A stretch of DNA of 64,000 nt from Zestomonas insulae (GCF_016901015.1 NZ_JAFEUP010000005.1:248001-312000); one strand, 5' to 3'; counted from the first letter of the stretch, positions 53,290-62,549 are shown. Notes: a model not told the origin generated them from the letters alone. Numbers and translations are program-made.

Positions 53290-54396
53290 ATGACCACCCT
53301 CACCACCACCCCGCGCGCCGACGGCTTCCGCATGCCGGCCGAATGGGAACCCCACAGCCAGACCTGGATGGTCTGGCCGGAGCGCGCGGACAACTGGCGG
53401 CTCGGCGGCAAGCCGGCGCAGGCCGCCTTCGGCGCCGTGGCCAAGGCCATCGCGCGCTTCGAGCCGGTGACCGTCTGCGTCTCCGCCGGGCAGTACGAGA
53501 ACGCCCGCGCGCGCCTCGACGCCGACAACATCCGCCTGGTCGAGATCAGCACCGACGACGCCTGGGTGCGCGACACCGGGCCGACCTTCGTCACCAACGC
53601 CAACGGCGCAGTACGTGGCGTGGACTGGACCTTCAACGCCTGGGGCGGGCTGGATGGCGGCCTGTACGCCAACTGGGTACGCGACGACCAGGTGGCCAGC
53701 AAGGTCCTCGAGATCGAGCGCTGCGCGCGCTACCGCACCGAGGGCTTCGTCCTCGAAGGCGGCTCGATCCACGTCGACGGCGAAGGCACGCTGATCACCA
53801 CCGAGGAATGCCTGCTCAACCGCAACCGCAACCCGCACCTGTCGCGCGAGGACATCGAGGCGGTGTTGCGCGAGCACCTGGCCATCGACACGGTGATCTG
53901 GCTGCCGGACGGTCTGTTCAACGACGAGACCGACGGCCACGTCGACAACTTCTGCTGCTACGTGCGTCCCGGCGAAGTGCTGCTGGCCTGGACCGACGAC
54001 CCGGTCGACCCCAACTACCCGCGCTGCCAGGCGGCCATGCGCGTGCTGGAAACCGCCCGCGACGCCAAGGGCCGCACGCTGACCGTGCACAAGATGCCGA
54101 TCCCCGGGCCGATCCACGCCAGCGCTGAAGAGTGCGAGGGCGTCGACAAGGTCGCCGGCACCCAGGACCGCGACCCGGCGATTCGCCTGGCCGGTTCCTA
54201 TGTCAACTTCCTGATCGTCAACGGCGGCATCGTCGCGCCGAGCTTCGACGATGCCAAGGACGCGGAAGCGCGGGCGATCCTGCAGCGGGTGTTCCCGGAA
54301 CATGAAGTGGTGATGGTGCCGGGCCGCGAGATCCTTCTCGGCGGCGGCAATATCCACTGCATCACCCAGCAACAGCCGGCGCCGCAAGGGCGCTGA
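53290..54396 (+). CDS. aguA: Agmatine deiminase
   Basis: A 368-residue guanidino-group hydrolase turning agmatine into N-carbamoylputrescine and ammonia. The catalytic Cys357 lies in GGGNIHCITQQ, His in DETDGHVDNF and Asp in STDDAWVRDTGPTF. It is 60 bp downstream of aguB. The first step enzyme thus follows the second in the operon, as in P. aeruginosa. Confidence 0.97.
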   Translation: MTTLTTTPRADGFRMPAEWEPHSQTWMVWPERADNWRLGGKPAQAAFGAVAKAIARFEPVTVCVSAGQYENARARLDADNIRLVEISTDDAWVRDTGPTFVTNANGAVRGVDWTFNAWGGLDGGLYANWVRDDQVASKVLEIERCARYRTEGFVLEGGSIHVDGEGTLITTEECLLNRNRNPHLSREDIEAVLREHLAIDTVIWLPDGLFNDETDGHVDNFCCYVRPGEVLLAWTDDPVDPNYPRCQAAMRVLETARDAKGRTLTVHKMPIPGPIHASAEECEGVDKVAGTQDRDPAIRLAGSYVNFLIVNGGIVAPSFDDAKDAEARAILQRVFPEHEVVMVPGREILLGGGNIHCITQQQPAPQGR

Positions 54397-54453
54397 GGGG
54401 CGGCGCGGCGGTAATCTGGGTAGTGATGACCTACTGAGATTGCCGCCGCCGGC

Positions 54454-54597
54454 CTGGGTCCCCGCCTGCGCGGGGACGACGGGGCAAGGGGCGGTGCCAG
54501 TGGCGGGCGCAACGGCAGTGGCCGTGGCAGCCGCTGCGGAAGCGGAAGCGGGAAAAGTGCCCCCTGCCCCGTCGTCCCCGCGCAGGCGGGAATCCAG
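54454..54597. repeat. Long inverted repeat of the CCCGCCTGCGCGGG family
   Basis: 33-nt arms (54454-54486 and 54565-54597) are inverted copies with 31 matches, each holding a smaller palindrome (CCCCGCCTGCGCGGGG). About 78 nt of simple GC-rich sequence (repeated GTGGC and GCGGAAGC) lie between. It occupies the 285-bp gap after aguA. A related, more diverged pair is at 62411-62498. Confidence 0.8.
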
Positions 54598-54681
54598 TTA
54601 GCGCCTAACGCCGCTAGCGCCTTAGCGCTGCCACTCGCCCGCCGGGGAACTAACGCACGCAGCCACTCACGGCGTGCGAGC

Positions 54682-55653
54682 TCAGGCCACCACGATCTGG
54701 TTCTTGCCCTGCCGCTTGGCCTGGTACATCGCCGCGTCGGCGCGGCCGAACAGCGTGTCCAGCGCCGGGTCGGCGGCAGTCAGGCTGGTCAGGCCCTGGC
54801 TGACGGTGACCCGGAAGGTCGTGCCGTTGGCGCTGAAGCTCAGGCGCTGCACCTCGCGCTGCAGGCGCTCGGCGATCTGGCTGGCGACGCCCTCCTCGCA
54901 GTGCGGCAATACCGCGGCGAACTCCTCGCCACCGATTCGCCCGAACAGGTCGCCACGCCGCAATGCCGCGGCGCCGCACTGGGCGATGCGCTGCAGGACG
55001 ATGTCGCCCATCTGGTGGCCGTAGGTGTCGTTGATCTGCTTGAAGTCATCGACGTCGAGGAGCAGAAACGCCAGCGGCGCATCGGCCTGGCGCGCCGCCT
55101 CGAACTCGCGCTGCGCGCATTCGAAGAAGTAGCGGCGGTTGCAGCTCTGGGTCAGCACGTCGGTGGTGGCCAGGCGTTGCAGCTCGCCTTCCAGCTGCTT
55201 CTTCTCGGTGATGTCCTCGGCGATGCCGACCAGTACCGGGCCGTCCTGCGCGTTGGCGTGACGGCTGACAAAGCACTTGTCGCTGAGCCAGCGCAGCTGC
55301 CCGTCGCTGCGCAGGATGCGGTACTCGCGGGTCTCCACCGCGCCCTTCTCCAGCGCCGCGGCGAGGCTCTCGGCGGCGTAGTCCATGTCGTCGGGGTAGA
55401 TGCTGTTCAGCCACTCGTTGTAGTCGGCCAGCAGCAGGGCGGCGGAGCGGCCGAACACCCGCTCGTAGGCCGGGCTGACGTAGATCATCTGCCGGGTCTG
55501 CCAGTTGAAGGCCCACAGCACCGCGTTGACACTGCCCAGCAGGCCGCTGATCAGCTGCTCGCGTTCGCGCAGCCGCTCGACCTCGCCGCGACTGTGCAGC
55601 AGCGCCAGAGTGAGCTCTTCGAGCTCGCTGGGTATGCGTGAATTCTCGTCCAT
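54682..55653 (-). CDS. PAS-GGDEF diguanylate cyclase
   Basis: A 323-residue cytoplasmic protein with a short N-terminal coiled coil (about 8-36), one PAS-PAC domain (about 38-155, ending GIAEDITEKKQ) and a GGDEF domain (about 160-323). The active site is GGEEF at 241-245 and the inhibitory RxxD site is present at 232-235, so it should be an active, feedback-inhibited c-di-GMP synthase. Start 55653 is preferred to 55722. Stand-alone gene. Confidence 0.88.
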   Translation of the reverse strand: MDENSRIPSELEELTLALLHSRGEVERLREREQLISGLLGSVNAVLWAFNWQTRQMIYVSPAYERVFGRSAALLLADYNEWLNSIYPDDMDYAAESLAAALEKGAVETREYRILRSDGQLRWLSDKCFVSRHANAQDGPVLVGIAEDITEKKQLEGELQRLATTDVLTQSCNRRYFFECAQREFEAARQADAPLAFLLLDVDDFKQINDTYGHQMGDIVLQRIAQCGAAALRRGDLFGRIGGEEFAAVLPHCEEGVASQIAERLQREVQRLSFSANGTTFRVTVSQGLTSLTAADPALDTLFGRADAAMYQAKRQGKNQIVVA

Positions 55654-55817
55654 TAGAAGCCCGCTCCTAGGAAATTGCCGGCCGTTAGCCGCAGCATACT
55701 GCTTCCGCTGATTCATCAACATAGTGCCCGCCGAATGGCTGATTCTCTGGTTCGCGAACAGAGGTAGACCACCCGCGCAGGGCTTCGTTTCATCCTTGGC
55801 GGCAATCGCCGGGCATG

Positions 55818-55850
55818 AAAAAGCCGCCGGCTCTGGCGAGGCGGCGGCTT
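55818..55850 (-). terminator. Rho-independent terminator of desA
   Basis: Read leftward, AAGCCGCC, a 14-nt loop and GGCGGCTT (55821-55850) are followed by a T-run. It lies about 20 nt after the desA stop. Confidence 0.85.
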
Positions 55851-55869
55851 GGCGGTGACGCGCGGCGTA

Positions 55870-57057
55870 TTACGCCATGGCGGCGGGACGCAGCGAGTAG
55901 GTCTTCAGCTGCTCGGCGAAGTCGCGCAGCGACTGGATGCCGCTGGCCTCGGCCTCGTGCACCCACTGCTTGATTGCCTCGAGCATGTCGTGGCCGTTGG
56001 CGCTGGTCTTGGCCCAGATCTGCTGCAGCGCCAGGCGCTTCTCGTAGATCACCTTGAGTGCCTGGCTCTGCGCCAGCAGGTCGGCGATGCGCGCCTGGTG
56101 GCGCTCTTCCAGCAGGCTCGGCTCACGCGACAGCAGGCGCTTGGCGCGGCGGAACAGGTGGCGCACCGACTCGTCGGCCTTGCCCAGCTCCTGCTTGACC
56201 AGCGGCGCGATGACCAGCTTGCGGTACTGCGCCATGATCTGGAAACGGTTGTTGAGGATGGCCATGGCGGTGTCCATGTCCAGGTTCAACTTGCCTTCCA
56301 CGCGGTGGGCGATCGGTGCGACGCGCTGCACCTGGGCCATGCCGAGCAGGCTGAACAGCTTGATCCAGAACCAGCCCATGTCGAACTCCCACTTGCGCAC
56401 CGACAGCTTGGCCGAGTTCGGGTAGGTGTGGTGGTTGTTATGCAGCTCCTCACCACCGATCAGGATGCCCCACGGCACCAGGTTGGTAGCGGCGTCGCGG
56501 CATTCGAAGTTGCGGTAGCCGACCGCGTGGCCGAGGCCGTTGATCACGCCCGCCGCCCACACCGGAATCCACATCATCTGCACCGCCCACACGGTCATGC
56601 CGAGCACGCCGAACAGGGCCAGGTCGATGATCGCCATCAGGGTCACGCCGCCAATCGGGAAGCGCGAGTAGAGGTTGCGCTCGATCCAGTCTTCCGGGCA
56701 GTTCTTGCCGTAGATACGCAGGGTTTCCTGATTCTTCGCCTCGGCCTGGTACAGCTCGGCACCGGTGCGCAGCACGGTGCCGAGGCCCTTGATCACCGGG
56801 CTGTGCGGGTCATCGACGGTTTCGCACTTGGCGTGGTGCTTGCGGTGGATGGCGGTCCACTCGCGGGTGTTCTGGCCGGTGGTCAGCCACAGCCAGAAGC
56901 GGAAGAAGTGTTTCAGCGCCGGGTGCAGTTCCAGCGCGCGGTGCGCCGAATAGCGGTGCAGGTAGACCGTCACGGAGACGATGGTGATGTGGGTCATTAC
57001 CAGGGTGACCGCCACCAGCTGCCAGGCCGACAGGTCGAGTAAGCCGTTGTACCACAT
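55870..57057 (-). CDS. desA: Phospholipid delta-9 fatty acid desaturase DesA
   Basis: A 395-residue membrane di-iron desaturase that makes unsaturated acyl chains in phospholipids under aerobic conditions. The His boxes are HRYSAH (34-39), HRKHH (71-75) and HNNHH. It matches P. aeruginosa DesA (PA0286, from memory) in length and neighbours. Start 57057 begins MWYNGLLDLS. Divergent from the PAS-GGDEF-EAL gene across 159 bp. Confidence 0.92.
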   Translation of the reverse strand: MWYNGLLDLSAWQLVAVTLVMTHITIVSVTVYLHRYSAHRALELHPALKHFFRFWLWLTTGQNTREWTAIHRKHHAKCETVDDPHSPVIKGLGTVLRTGAELYQAEAKNQETLRIYGKNCPEDWIERNLYSRFPIGGVTLMAIIDLALFGVLGMTVWAVQMMWIPVWAAGVINGLGHAVGYRNFECRDAATNLVPWGILIGGEELHNNHHTYPNSAKLSVRKWEFDMGWFWIKLFSLLGMAQVQRVAPIAHRVEGKLNLDMDTAMAILNNRFQIMAQYRKLVIAPLVKQELGKADESVRHLFRRAKRLLSREPSLLEERHQARIADLLAQSQALKVIYEKRLALQQIWAKTSANGHDMLEAIKQWVHEAEASGIQSLRDFAEQLKTYSLRPAAMA

Positions 57058-57091
57058 AGACAGGGATGCCTCAGGGGGGGGTAATCGGACG

Positions 57092-57158
57092 GGTTTGTCG
57101 GACAAACCTGCAGGCATTATCTCTGACTTAGGTCAGAAAACCAGCCGATCTTTTAGAT
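57092..57158. promoter_or_regulatory. Three dyads between desA and the PAS-GGDEF-EAL gene
   Basis: GGTTTGTC-g-GACAAACC (57092-57108), TCTGAC-ttag-GTCAGA (57121-57136) and GATCT-ttt-AGATC (57146-57158) lie within 67 bp of the divergent promoter region. They are candidate regulator sites for desA, the divergent gene or both. Binding proteins unknown. Confidence 0.5.
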
Positions 57159-57216
57159 CAGAATGTGTCCCCTACCGCCTCGTCCATATCCGTCCGCATC
57201 GCCTACAGTAAGTTGC

Positions 57217-59112
57217 ATGATGATCCCGCTCAACGCCCGCCGCCTCACGCTCGCCTACCTGGTGGGCGCTCTTCTGTGGATGATCTTCGGCGACTGGCTG
57301 CTCCACGACCAACTGAAGGTGCTGGATAACTTCCCGGGCGTCGAATACCTGATTGTCGTGCGCCGCCTGCTGTTCATCCTGATCACCGCCGGCCTGCTGT
57401 TTCTCCTCCTGCGCGCCGGCGAGCGGCGCCTGCGCACGAAGCGCAGCACCTTGCTGCAGCACAACGAACAGCTGCGCCAGGCCGCGGCGGTGTTCGAGTC
57501 GACCCAGGAAGGGGTGATGGTCACCGACCTGCGCTCGCAGATCCTCCACGTCAACCCGGCGTTCTGTCGCATCACCGGCTACGAAGTCGACGAAGTGCTC
57601 GGCAAGAACCCGCGCCTGCTCAAGTCCGGACGGCATGACCAGAGCTTCTACCAGAGCCTGTTCGAGTCGGTGAAGCATCACGGCGTGTGGAGCGGCGAGA
57701 TCTGGAACCGCCGCAAGAACGGCGAGATCTACCCGCAGTGGTACTGCATCCGCGCCATCCACGATGAAAGCGGCGCACTGCAGAACTACGTCGCGGTGTT
57801 CTCCGACATCACCGCGATCAAGCGCTCGCAACACGAGCTCGACCACCTGGCGCACCACGACCCGCTCAGCGAGCTGCCCAACCGCCTGCTGTTCGTCGAC
57901 CGCGTGACCCACGCGCTGGAGCGCCAGCAATCGGCGCGCGACCGCGATGGCGCGCTGCTGCTGCTCGACCTCGACCACTTCAAGCACATCAATGACAGCC
58001 TCGGCCACAACGCCGGCGACCAGCTGATCAAGCAGGTTGGCGAGCGCCTCCGCGCCGAGATCAGCGAGGACATGACCTTGGCGCGCATGGGCGGCGACGA
58101 GTTCGCCCTGCTCTGCGAGGAGTGCGCGCAGCCGAGCTTCGCTGGCAACCTCGCGCAGCGCCTGCTGGACGCGCTGAGCCAGCCGTTCCAGCTCGGCGAG
58201 CGGGAAGTGGTGGTCAGCGCCAGCGTCGGCATCGCGCTGTTTCCGGCCGACGGGCGCACCGTCGATGAACTGCTCAGCAGCGCCGATGCGGCACTGTTCA
58301 AGGCCAAGAGCGACGGCCGCCAGACCTATGCGTTCTACAGCCAGGAACTGACCCGTCTGTCGCAGCTGCACATCGAGCTGGGCAGCGCGCTGCGCCAGGC
58401 ACTCGAACTGGGCCAGTTGCAACCGCACTTCCAGCCGATCCACGACCTGGCGAGCGGCCGGTTGATCGGCGCCGAGGCGCTGATTCGTTGGCGCCACCCG
58501 GAGCGCGGCCTGGTGCCGCCAGGCGACTTCATCCCGCTGGCCGAAGAGACCGGGCTGATCGTCGCTATCGATCAATGGATGCTCGAGCAGGCGTGTCGTC
58601 AGCTGCTGGCCTGGCCGCAGCTGGAGTTCATCGCGGTGAACATCTCCAGCCGGCTGTTCAGTCGCGGCGAGCTGGACCAGCACGTCGCGCGGGTGCTCGC
58701 CGAAACCGGTCTGCCGCCGCACAAGCTGGAACTGGAAGTGACCGAAAGCGCGGTGATGTTCGATCCGGATGCCGCGCTGGACATGATGCAGCGCCTGCGC
58801 AAGCTCGGTGTGCGCCTGGCGATCGACGATTTCGGCACCGGCTATTCATCGCTGACGCGCCTGAAGAACATGCCGGTCAACAAGTTGAAGATCGATCAGA
58901 GCTTCGTCGCCGGCATGCCGCAGGACCACGACGACGTGGCGATTGCCCGTTCGATCATCACCCTCTGCCACAGTCTCGGCCTCAAGGTGCTCGCCGAGGG
59001 CATCGAACAGCCGGAGCAGCAGGAGCTGCTCGGCTTGCTCGGCTGTGACATGGGGCAGGGCTATCTGTTCGGGCGGCCGCTGCCGGCCAGCGAGTGGCCG
59101 CGCAACGCCTGA
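57217..59112 (+). CDS. PAS-GGDEF-EAL c-di-GMP phosphodiesterase/cyclase (PA0285-like)
   Basis: A 631-residue protein with two N-terminal membrane helices (about 10-30 and 48-66), a PAS domain (about 85-205), a GGDEF domain (GGDEF at 292-296) and an EAL domain (EAL at 420-422, plus DDFGTGYSS and the ELEVTESAVM metal motif). Both catalytic motifs are intact, but the RxxD inhibitory site is missing. The EAL domain has the features of an active c-di-GMP phosphodiesterase, and the close P. aeruginosa relative is one (from memory). Confidence 0.88.
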   Translation: MMIPLNARRLTLAYLVGALLWMIFGDWLLHDQLKVLDNFPGVEYLIVVRRLLFILITAGLLFLLLRAGERRLRTKRSTLLQHNEQLRQAAAVFESTQEGVMVTDLRSQILHVNPAFCRITGYEVDEVLGKNPRLLKSGRHDQSFYQSLFESVKHHGVWSGEIWNRRKNGEIYPQWYCIRAIHDESGALQNYVAVFSDITAIKRSQHELDHLAHHDPLSELPNRLLFVDRVTHALERQQSARDRDGALLLLDLDHFKHINDSLGHNAGDQLIKQVGERLRAEISEDMTLARMGGDEFALLCEECAQPSFAGNLAQRLLDALSQPFQLGEREVVVSASVGIALFPADGRTVDELLSSADAALFKAKSDGRQTYAFYSQELTRLSQLHIELGSALRQALELGQLQPHFQPIHDLASGRLIGAEALIRWRHPERGLVPPGDFIPLAEETGLIVAIDQWMLEQACRQLLAWPQLEFIAVNISSRLFSRGELDQHVARVLAETGLPPHKLELEVTESAVMFDPDAALDMMQRLRKLGVRLAIDDFGTGYSSLTRLKNMPVNKLKIDQSFVAGMPQDHDDVAIARSIITLCHSLGLKVLAEGIEQPEQQELLGLLGCDMGQGYLFGRPLPASEWPRNA

Positions 59113-59125
59113 ACGCCCCGCCGCA

Positions 59126-59341
59126 TTACAGCTTGGCGATCGACACTTCGGTGGATTTGACGAAGGCGATCACTTCGCTGCCGACGCCCAGCTCCAGCTC
59201 CTTGACCGAACGCGTGGTAATCACCGAGGTGACGATACCGGCGGCGGTCTGCACGTCGATTTCCGAGAGCACGTCGCCGAGGACGATTTCCTTGATGGTG
59301 CCTTTGAACTGGTTGCGGACGTTGATGGCTTTGATGGTCAT
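59126..59341 (-). CDS. ssuF: TOBE-domain molybdopterin-binding-like protein SsuF
   Basis: A 71-residue single TOBE/Mop domain (NVRNQFKGTIKEIVLGDVLSEIDVQT, key start INVRNQFKGTI) with VTSVITTRSVKELELGVG. In Pseudomonas a Mop-like SsuF is the last gene of the ssu operon and is needed for full sulfonate use; its exact role is unclear. It lies 39 bp after ssuB and converges with the PAS-GGDEF-EAL gene. Confidence 0.88.
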   Translation of the reverse strand: MTIKAINVRNQFKGTIKEIVLGDVLSEIDVQTAAGIVTSVITTRSVKELELGVGSEVIAFVKSTEVSIAKL

Positions 59342-59380
59342 GGTGAATCTCCTAGCAGTCGAGGGTACGGGATGAAGTGG

Positions 59381-60181
59381 TTACAGCGCCCAGCGCAGTT
59401 GCGTGGGCAGCGGTGAAACGGGTTCCGGTTCGGGCGGCAGCGGCGGTTGCGCGAGCACCCGGTTGAGCACTTCCGCCTCCAGCGCGGCGAGCCGCGCCGA
59501 GGCGCGCGCCCGCGGGCGGGCCAGACCGACCGGCAGGTCGAGGCCGACGCGGCCATCCTCGATGAGGATCACCCGGTCGGCGGTGGCCACCGCCTCGCTG
59601 ACGTCGTGGGTGACCAGCAGTACGGTGAAGCCATGCTGCTGCCACAGGCGTTCGATCAGCTGCTGCATCTCGATGCGGGTCAGCGCATCCAGCGCGCCGA
59701 GCGGCTCGTCGAGCAGCAGCAGGCGCGGTTGATGGATCAGTGCGCGGGCCAGGGCGACGCGTTGCTTCTGGCCGCCGGACAACGCCGCCGGCCATTCATT
59801 GGCGCGATCGGCCAGGCCGACCGCTTCCAGCGCCTCGCGGGCCTTGGCGCGCCAGTCGCCGGACAGACCCAGGCCGACGTTGTCGATTACCCGTTTCCAG
59901 GGCAGCAGACGGGCGTCCTGGAACATCAGGCGGATGTCTTCGCGGGCCGCCGCCAGCGGGCCGTTGCCGGCCAGCAGCGCGCCGCTGCTCGGCTGGTCGA
60001 GACCGGCCAGGAGGCGCAGCAGGGTGCTCTTGCCGCAACCGCTGCGGCCGACCACGGCAACGAACTGGCCGGCCGGGATGTGCAGGTCGATGTCACTCAG
60101 CACCTGGCGCTCGCCGAAGCGTTTGCCGATGCCGTCGAGCGCCAGCGGGATGCCGCGCTTGAGGGTATGCAGGGCCGTCAT
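59381..60181 (-). CDS. ssuB: Aliphatic sulfonate ABC transporter ATPase SsuB
   Basis: A 266-residue ABC ATPase with Walker A GRSGCGKST (45-53), signature LSGGQKQRVALARAL and Walker B LLLLDEPLGALDALTR. The DEPLGALD-LTR form is typical of nitrate/sulfonate/taurine importers. ATG at 60181 overlaps the ssuC stop by 4 bp (ATGA). An in-frame extension to 60616 is only ssuC in another frame. Confidence 0.94.
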   Translation of the reverse strand: MTALHTLKRGIPLALDGIGKRFGERQVLSDIDLHIPAGQFVAVVGRSGCGKSTLLRLLAGLDQPSSGALLAGNGPLAAAREDIRLMFQDARLLPWKRVIDNVGLGLSGDWRAKAREALEAVGLADRANEWPAALSGGQKQRVALARALIHQPRLLLLDEPLGALDALTRIEMQQLIERLWQQHGFTVLLVTHDVSEAVATADRVILIEDGRVGLDLPVGLARPRARASARLAALEAEVLNRVLAQPPLPPEPEPVSPLPTQLRWAL

Positions 60182-60972
60182 GCGGCACCGCCTTTGGCCT
60201 GGTAGGCCGGGTGCCAGCGCAGCCAGACGCGTTCCAGGCCGCGCGCGGCGAGGTCGGCGAGCTTGCCGAGCACCGCGTAGAGGAGGATCGCCAGGACCAC
60301 CACGTCGGTCTGCAGGAATTCGCGGGCGTTCATCGCCAGGTAGCCGATGCCGGCACTGGCGGAAATCGTCTCGGCGACGATCAGGGTCAGCCACATGAAG
60401 CCGAGGGCGAAACGCACGCCGACCAGGATCGACGGCAGCGCGCCGGGCAGGATCACCTGGCGGAACAGCGCGAAGCCTGACAGCCCGTAGCTGCGTGCCA
60501 TCTCCAGCAGGCCGGGGTCGATGTTGCGGATGCCGTGGTACGTGTTGAGGTAGATCGGGAACAGCGTGCCGAGGGCGACCAGGAAGATCTTCGCGCTCTC
60601 GTCGATGCCGAACCACAGGATCACCAGTGGGATCAGCGCCAGGTGCGGCACGTTGCGCAGCATCTGCACCGAGCTGTCGAGCAGCCGCTCGCCCCAGGTC
60701 GACAGGCCGGTGATCAGGCCGAGCAGCAGGCCGAGGGCGCCGCCGATGGCGAAGCCGATGCCGGCGCGCCAGCCGCTGATCGCCAGGTGCTGCCAGAGCT
60801 CGCCGCTCTGCACCAGTTGCACGCCGGCGGCGAACACCGCGCTGGGCGCCGGCAGGATGCGCGTCGACAGCCAGCCGGCCTCCACCGCCAGCTGCCAGGC
60901 GGCCAGCAGGGCCAGCGGCAAGGCCCAGGGGGCCAGGCGCGTGGCGAATCTATTGAAGGTTGTTGCAGTCAT
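60178..60972 (-). CDS. ssuC: Aliphatic sulfonate ABC transporter permease SsuC
   Basis: A 264-residue permease with about six membrane segments and the conserved loop ARSYGLSGFALFRQVILPGALPSILVG (key GLSGFALFRQVILPGALP). It belongs to the SsuC/TauC/NrtB group. Translation is coupled to ssuB. A repeat-containing gap of 181 bp separates it from ssuD. Confidence 0.94.
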   Translation of the reverse strand: MTATTFNRFATRLAPWALPLALLAAWQLAVEAGWLSTRILPAPSAVFAAGVQLVQSGELWQHLAISGWRAGIGFAIGGALGLLLGLITGLSTWGERLLDSSVQMLRNVPHLALIPLVILWFGIDESAKIFLVALGTLFPIYLNTYHGIRNIDPGLLEMARSYGLSGFALFRQVILPGALPSILVGVRFALGFMWLTLIVAETISASAGIGYLAMNAREFLQTDVVVLAILLYAVLGKLADLAARGLERVWLRWHPAYQAKGGAA

Positions 60973-61011
60973 CTTGGTCTTCCTGAATCGCTGGTACCTA
61001 CCGCTGGCGCT

Positions 61012-61144
61012 CCCTCACCCCAACTCTCTCCCGAAGGGAGAGGGAGCCTGGCGGTGTAGCCGGCCAGTTCGGCGCCAAGCCGAAGCTCGGCCAATTCCCC
61101 TCGCCCTCCGGGAGAGGGGGTAGGGCGGCCCGCGTAGGGGTGAG
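61012..61144. repeat. Second copy of the CCTCACCC/CTCTCCC inverted repeat
   Basis: CTCCCTCACCCCAACTCTCTCCC at the left (with the key words CCTCACCCC and CTCTCCC) is mirrored at the right by CCGGGAGAGGG and GGGGTGAGGGG. An internal hairpin CTCTCCCgaaGGGAGAG is also present. It is related to the element at 1729-1837 and fills the ssuC-ssuD gap. Confidence 0.75.
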
Positions 61145-61153
61145 GGGCGCCCC

Positions 61154-62302
61154 TCAACTCGCCGACGCCGCCTTGGGCAGCACGTCGTTGGCGACCATCT
61201 CGCCGAACGGGCTGATGTAGCCGCGCCCTTCGGGCTGCGCCGGGCGCGCCACGTCGAGGTGCGGGAACAGCAGCTCGGCGACCCGGTAGGACTCTTCGAG
61301 GTGCGGGTAGCCGGAGAAGATGAAGGTGTCGATGCCGAGGTCGGCGTATTCCTTGACCCGCGCGGCCACGGTCGGGCCGTCGCCGACCAGCGCGGTACCG
61401 GCGCCGCCACGCACCAGGCCGACGCCGGCCCAGAGGTTCGGCGAGACTTCCAGGTGGTCCTTGCTGCCACCGTGCAGGGCGGCCATGCGTTGCTGGCCGA
61501 CCGAATCGAAGCGCGCCAGCGACGCCTGGGCGCGGGCGATGGTGTCGTCGTCGAGGTGGCTGATCAGCCGGTCGGCGGCGGCCCAGGCTTCGGCGTTGGT
61601 CTCGCGGACGATGACGTGCAGGCGGATGCCGAAGCGCACTTCGCGCCCCTGCGCGGCAGCCTTGGCGCGCACCTGGGCAATCTTCTCGGCGACCGCGGCC
61701 GGCGGCTCGCCCCACGTCAGGTACAGCTCGACCTGCTCGGCGGCGAGGTCCTGCGCGGCCTCCGAGGAGCCGCCGAAGTACAGCGGCGGGCGCGGTTGCT
61801 GGATCGGCGGGTAGAGCAGCTTGGCGCCCTTCACTTGCAGGTGCTTGCCGTCGTAGTCGACGGTTTCGCCTTCCAGCACGCGGCGCCAGATGCGGGTGAA
61901 TTCGACCGAGGCCTCGTAACGCTCCTCGTGGCTCAGGTGCAGACCGTCGCCGGCCAGTTCGTCCGGGTCGCCGCCGGTCACCAGGTTGAACAGCGCGCGG
62001 CCGTTCGACAGGCGATCGAGGGTCGCCGCCTGACGTGCCGCGACGGTCGGCGAGATGATCCCCGGGCGCAGCGCGACGAGGAATTTCAGGCGCTGGGTGA
62101 CCGGGATCAGCGAGGCCGCGACCAGCCAGGAATCCTCGCAGGAGCGCCCGGTGGGAATCAGTACGCCGCCGAAACCGAGACGGTCGGCCGCCTGGGCGAT
62201 CTGCTGCAGGTAGCCGTGATCGACGGCACGTGCGCCTTCGGCGGTGCCCAGGTAGTGGCCGTCGCCGTGGGTCGGCAGGAACCAGAACAGGTTGAGGCTC
62301 AT
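61154..62302 (-). CDS. ssuD: FMNH2-dependent alkanesulfonate monooxygenase
   Basis: A 382-residue luciferase-like enzyme that uses FMNH2 and O2 to release sulfite from alkanesulfonates. It starts SLNLFWFLPTHGDGHYLG. GRSCEDSW has the conserved active-site Cys55, and GTALVGDGPTVAARVKEYADLG and IFSGYPHLEESYRV are typical of SsuD. FMNH2 is supplied by SsuE, encoded at the right edge. Confidence 0.96.
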   Translation of the reverse strand: MSLNLFWFLPTHGDGHYLGTAEGARAVDHGYLQQIAQAADRLGFGGVLIPTGRSCEDSWLVAASLIPVTQRLKFLVALRPGIISPTVAARQAATLDRLSNGRALFNLVTGGDPDELAGDGLHLSHEERYEASVEFTRIWRRVLEGETVDYDGKHLQVKGAKLLYPPIQQPRPPLYFGGSSEAAQDLAAEQVELYLTWGEPPAAVAEKIAQVRAKAAAQGREVRFGIRLHVIVRETNAEAWAAADRLISHLDDDTIARAQASLARFDSVGQQRMAALHGGSKDHLEVSPNLWAGVGLVRGGAGTALVGDGPTVAARVKEYADLGIDTFIFSGYPHLEESYRVAELLFPHLDVARPAQPEGRGYISPFGEMVANDVLPKAASAS

Positions 62303-62326
62303 TGGAGTGGTCTCCTTGGTCTTGCA

Positions 62327-62376
62327 TAGCCCGGATGCACTCCGGGACCAGGTTTTCCCGGATTGCCTCCGGGCTA
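62327..62376. repeat. TAGCCCGGA/TCCGGGCTA inverted repeat
   Basis: TAGCCCGGA (62327-62335) and TCCGGGCTA (62368-62376) flank smaller CCGG-centred hairpins. This short palindromic unit is a type I recall as common in Pseudomonas intergenic regions. It lies in the ssuD-ssuA gap. Confidence 0.7.
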
Positions 62377-62410
62377 CGGTACTTGCTCTTGCGCGGCCGG
62401 TTGGTCCCTG

Positions 62411-62498
62411 TGGATTCCCGCATCCGCGGGAATGACGGGGGCGGGCTCGGCGACACTGTTGCCCATGACTCCGTCGTCCCCGCGCAGGCGGGGACCCA
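62411..62498. repeat. Inverted pair of the CCCGC/GCGGG repeat family
   Basis: Arms at 62411-62438 and 62471-62498 are imperfect inverted copies of the unit seen at 54454-54597, each with its own small palindrome (TTCCCGC-GCGGGAA type on the left, CCCCGCGCAGGCGGGG on the right). With the element at 62327 it makes up nearly all of the 247-bp ssuD-ssuA gap. Confidence 0.75.
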
Positions 62499-62549
62499 GT
62501 AGTTCATCTGCCTGCTCCTGCGCCACTCATGACGCTGGCGCTCGAGCGG

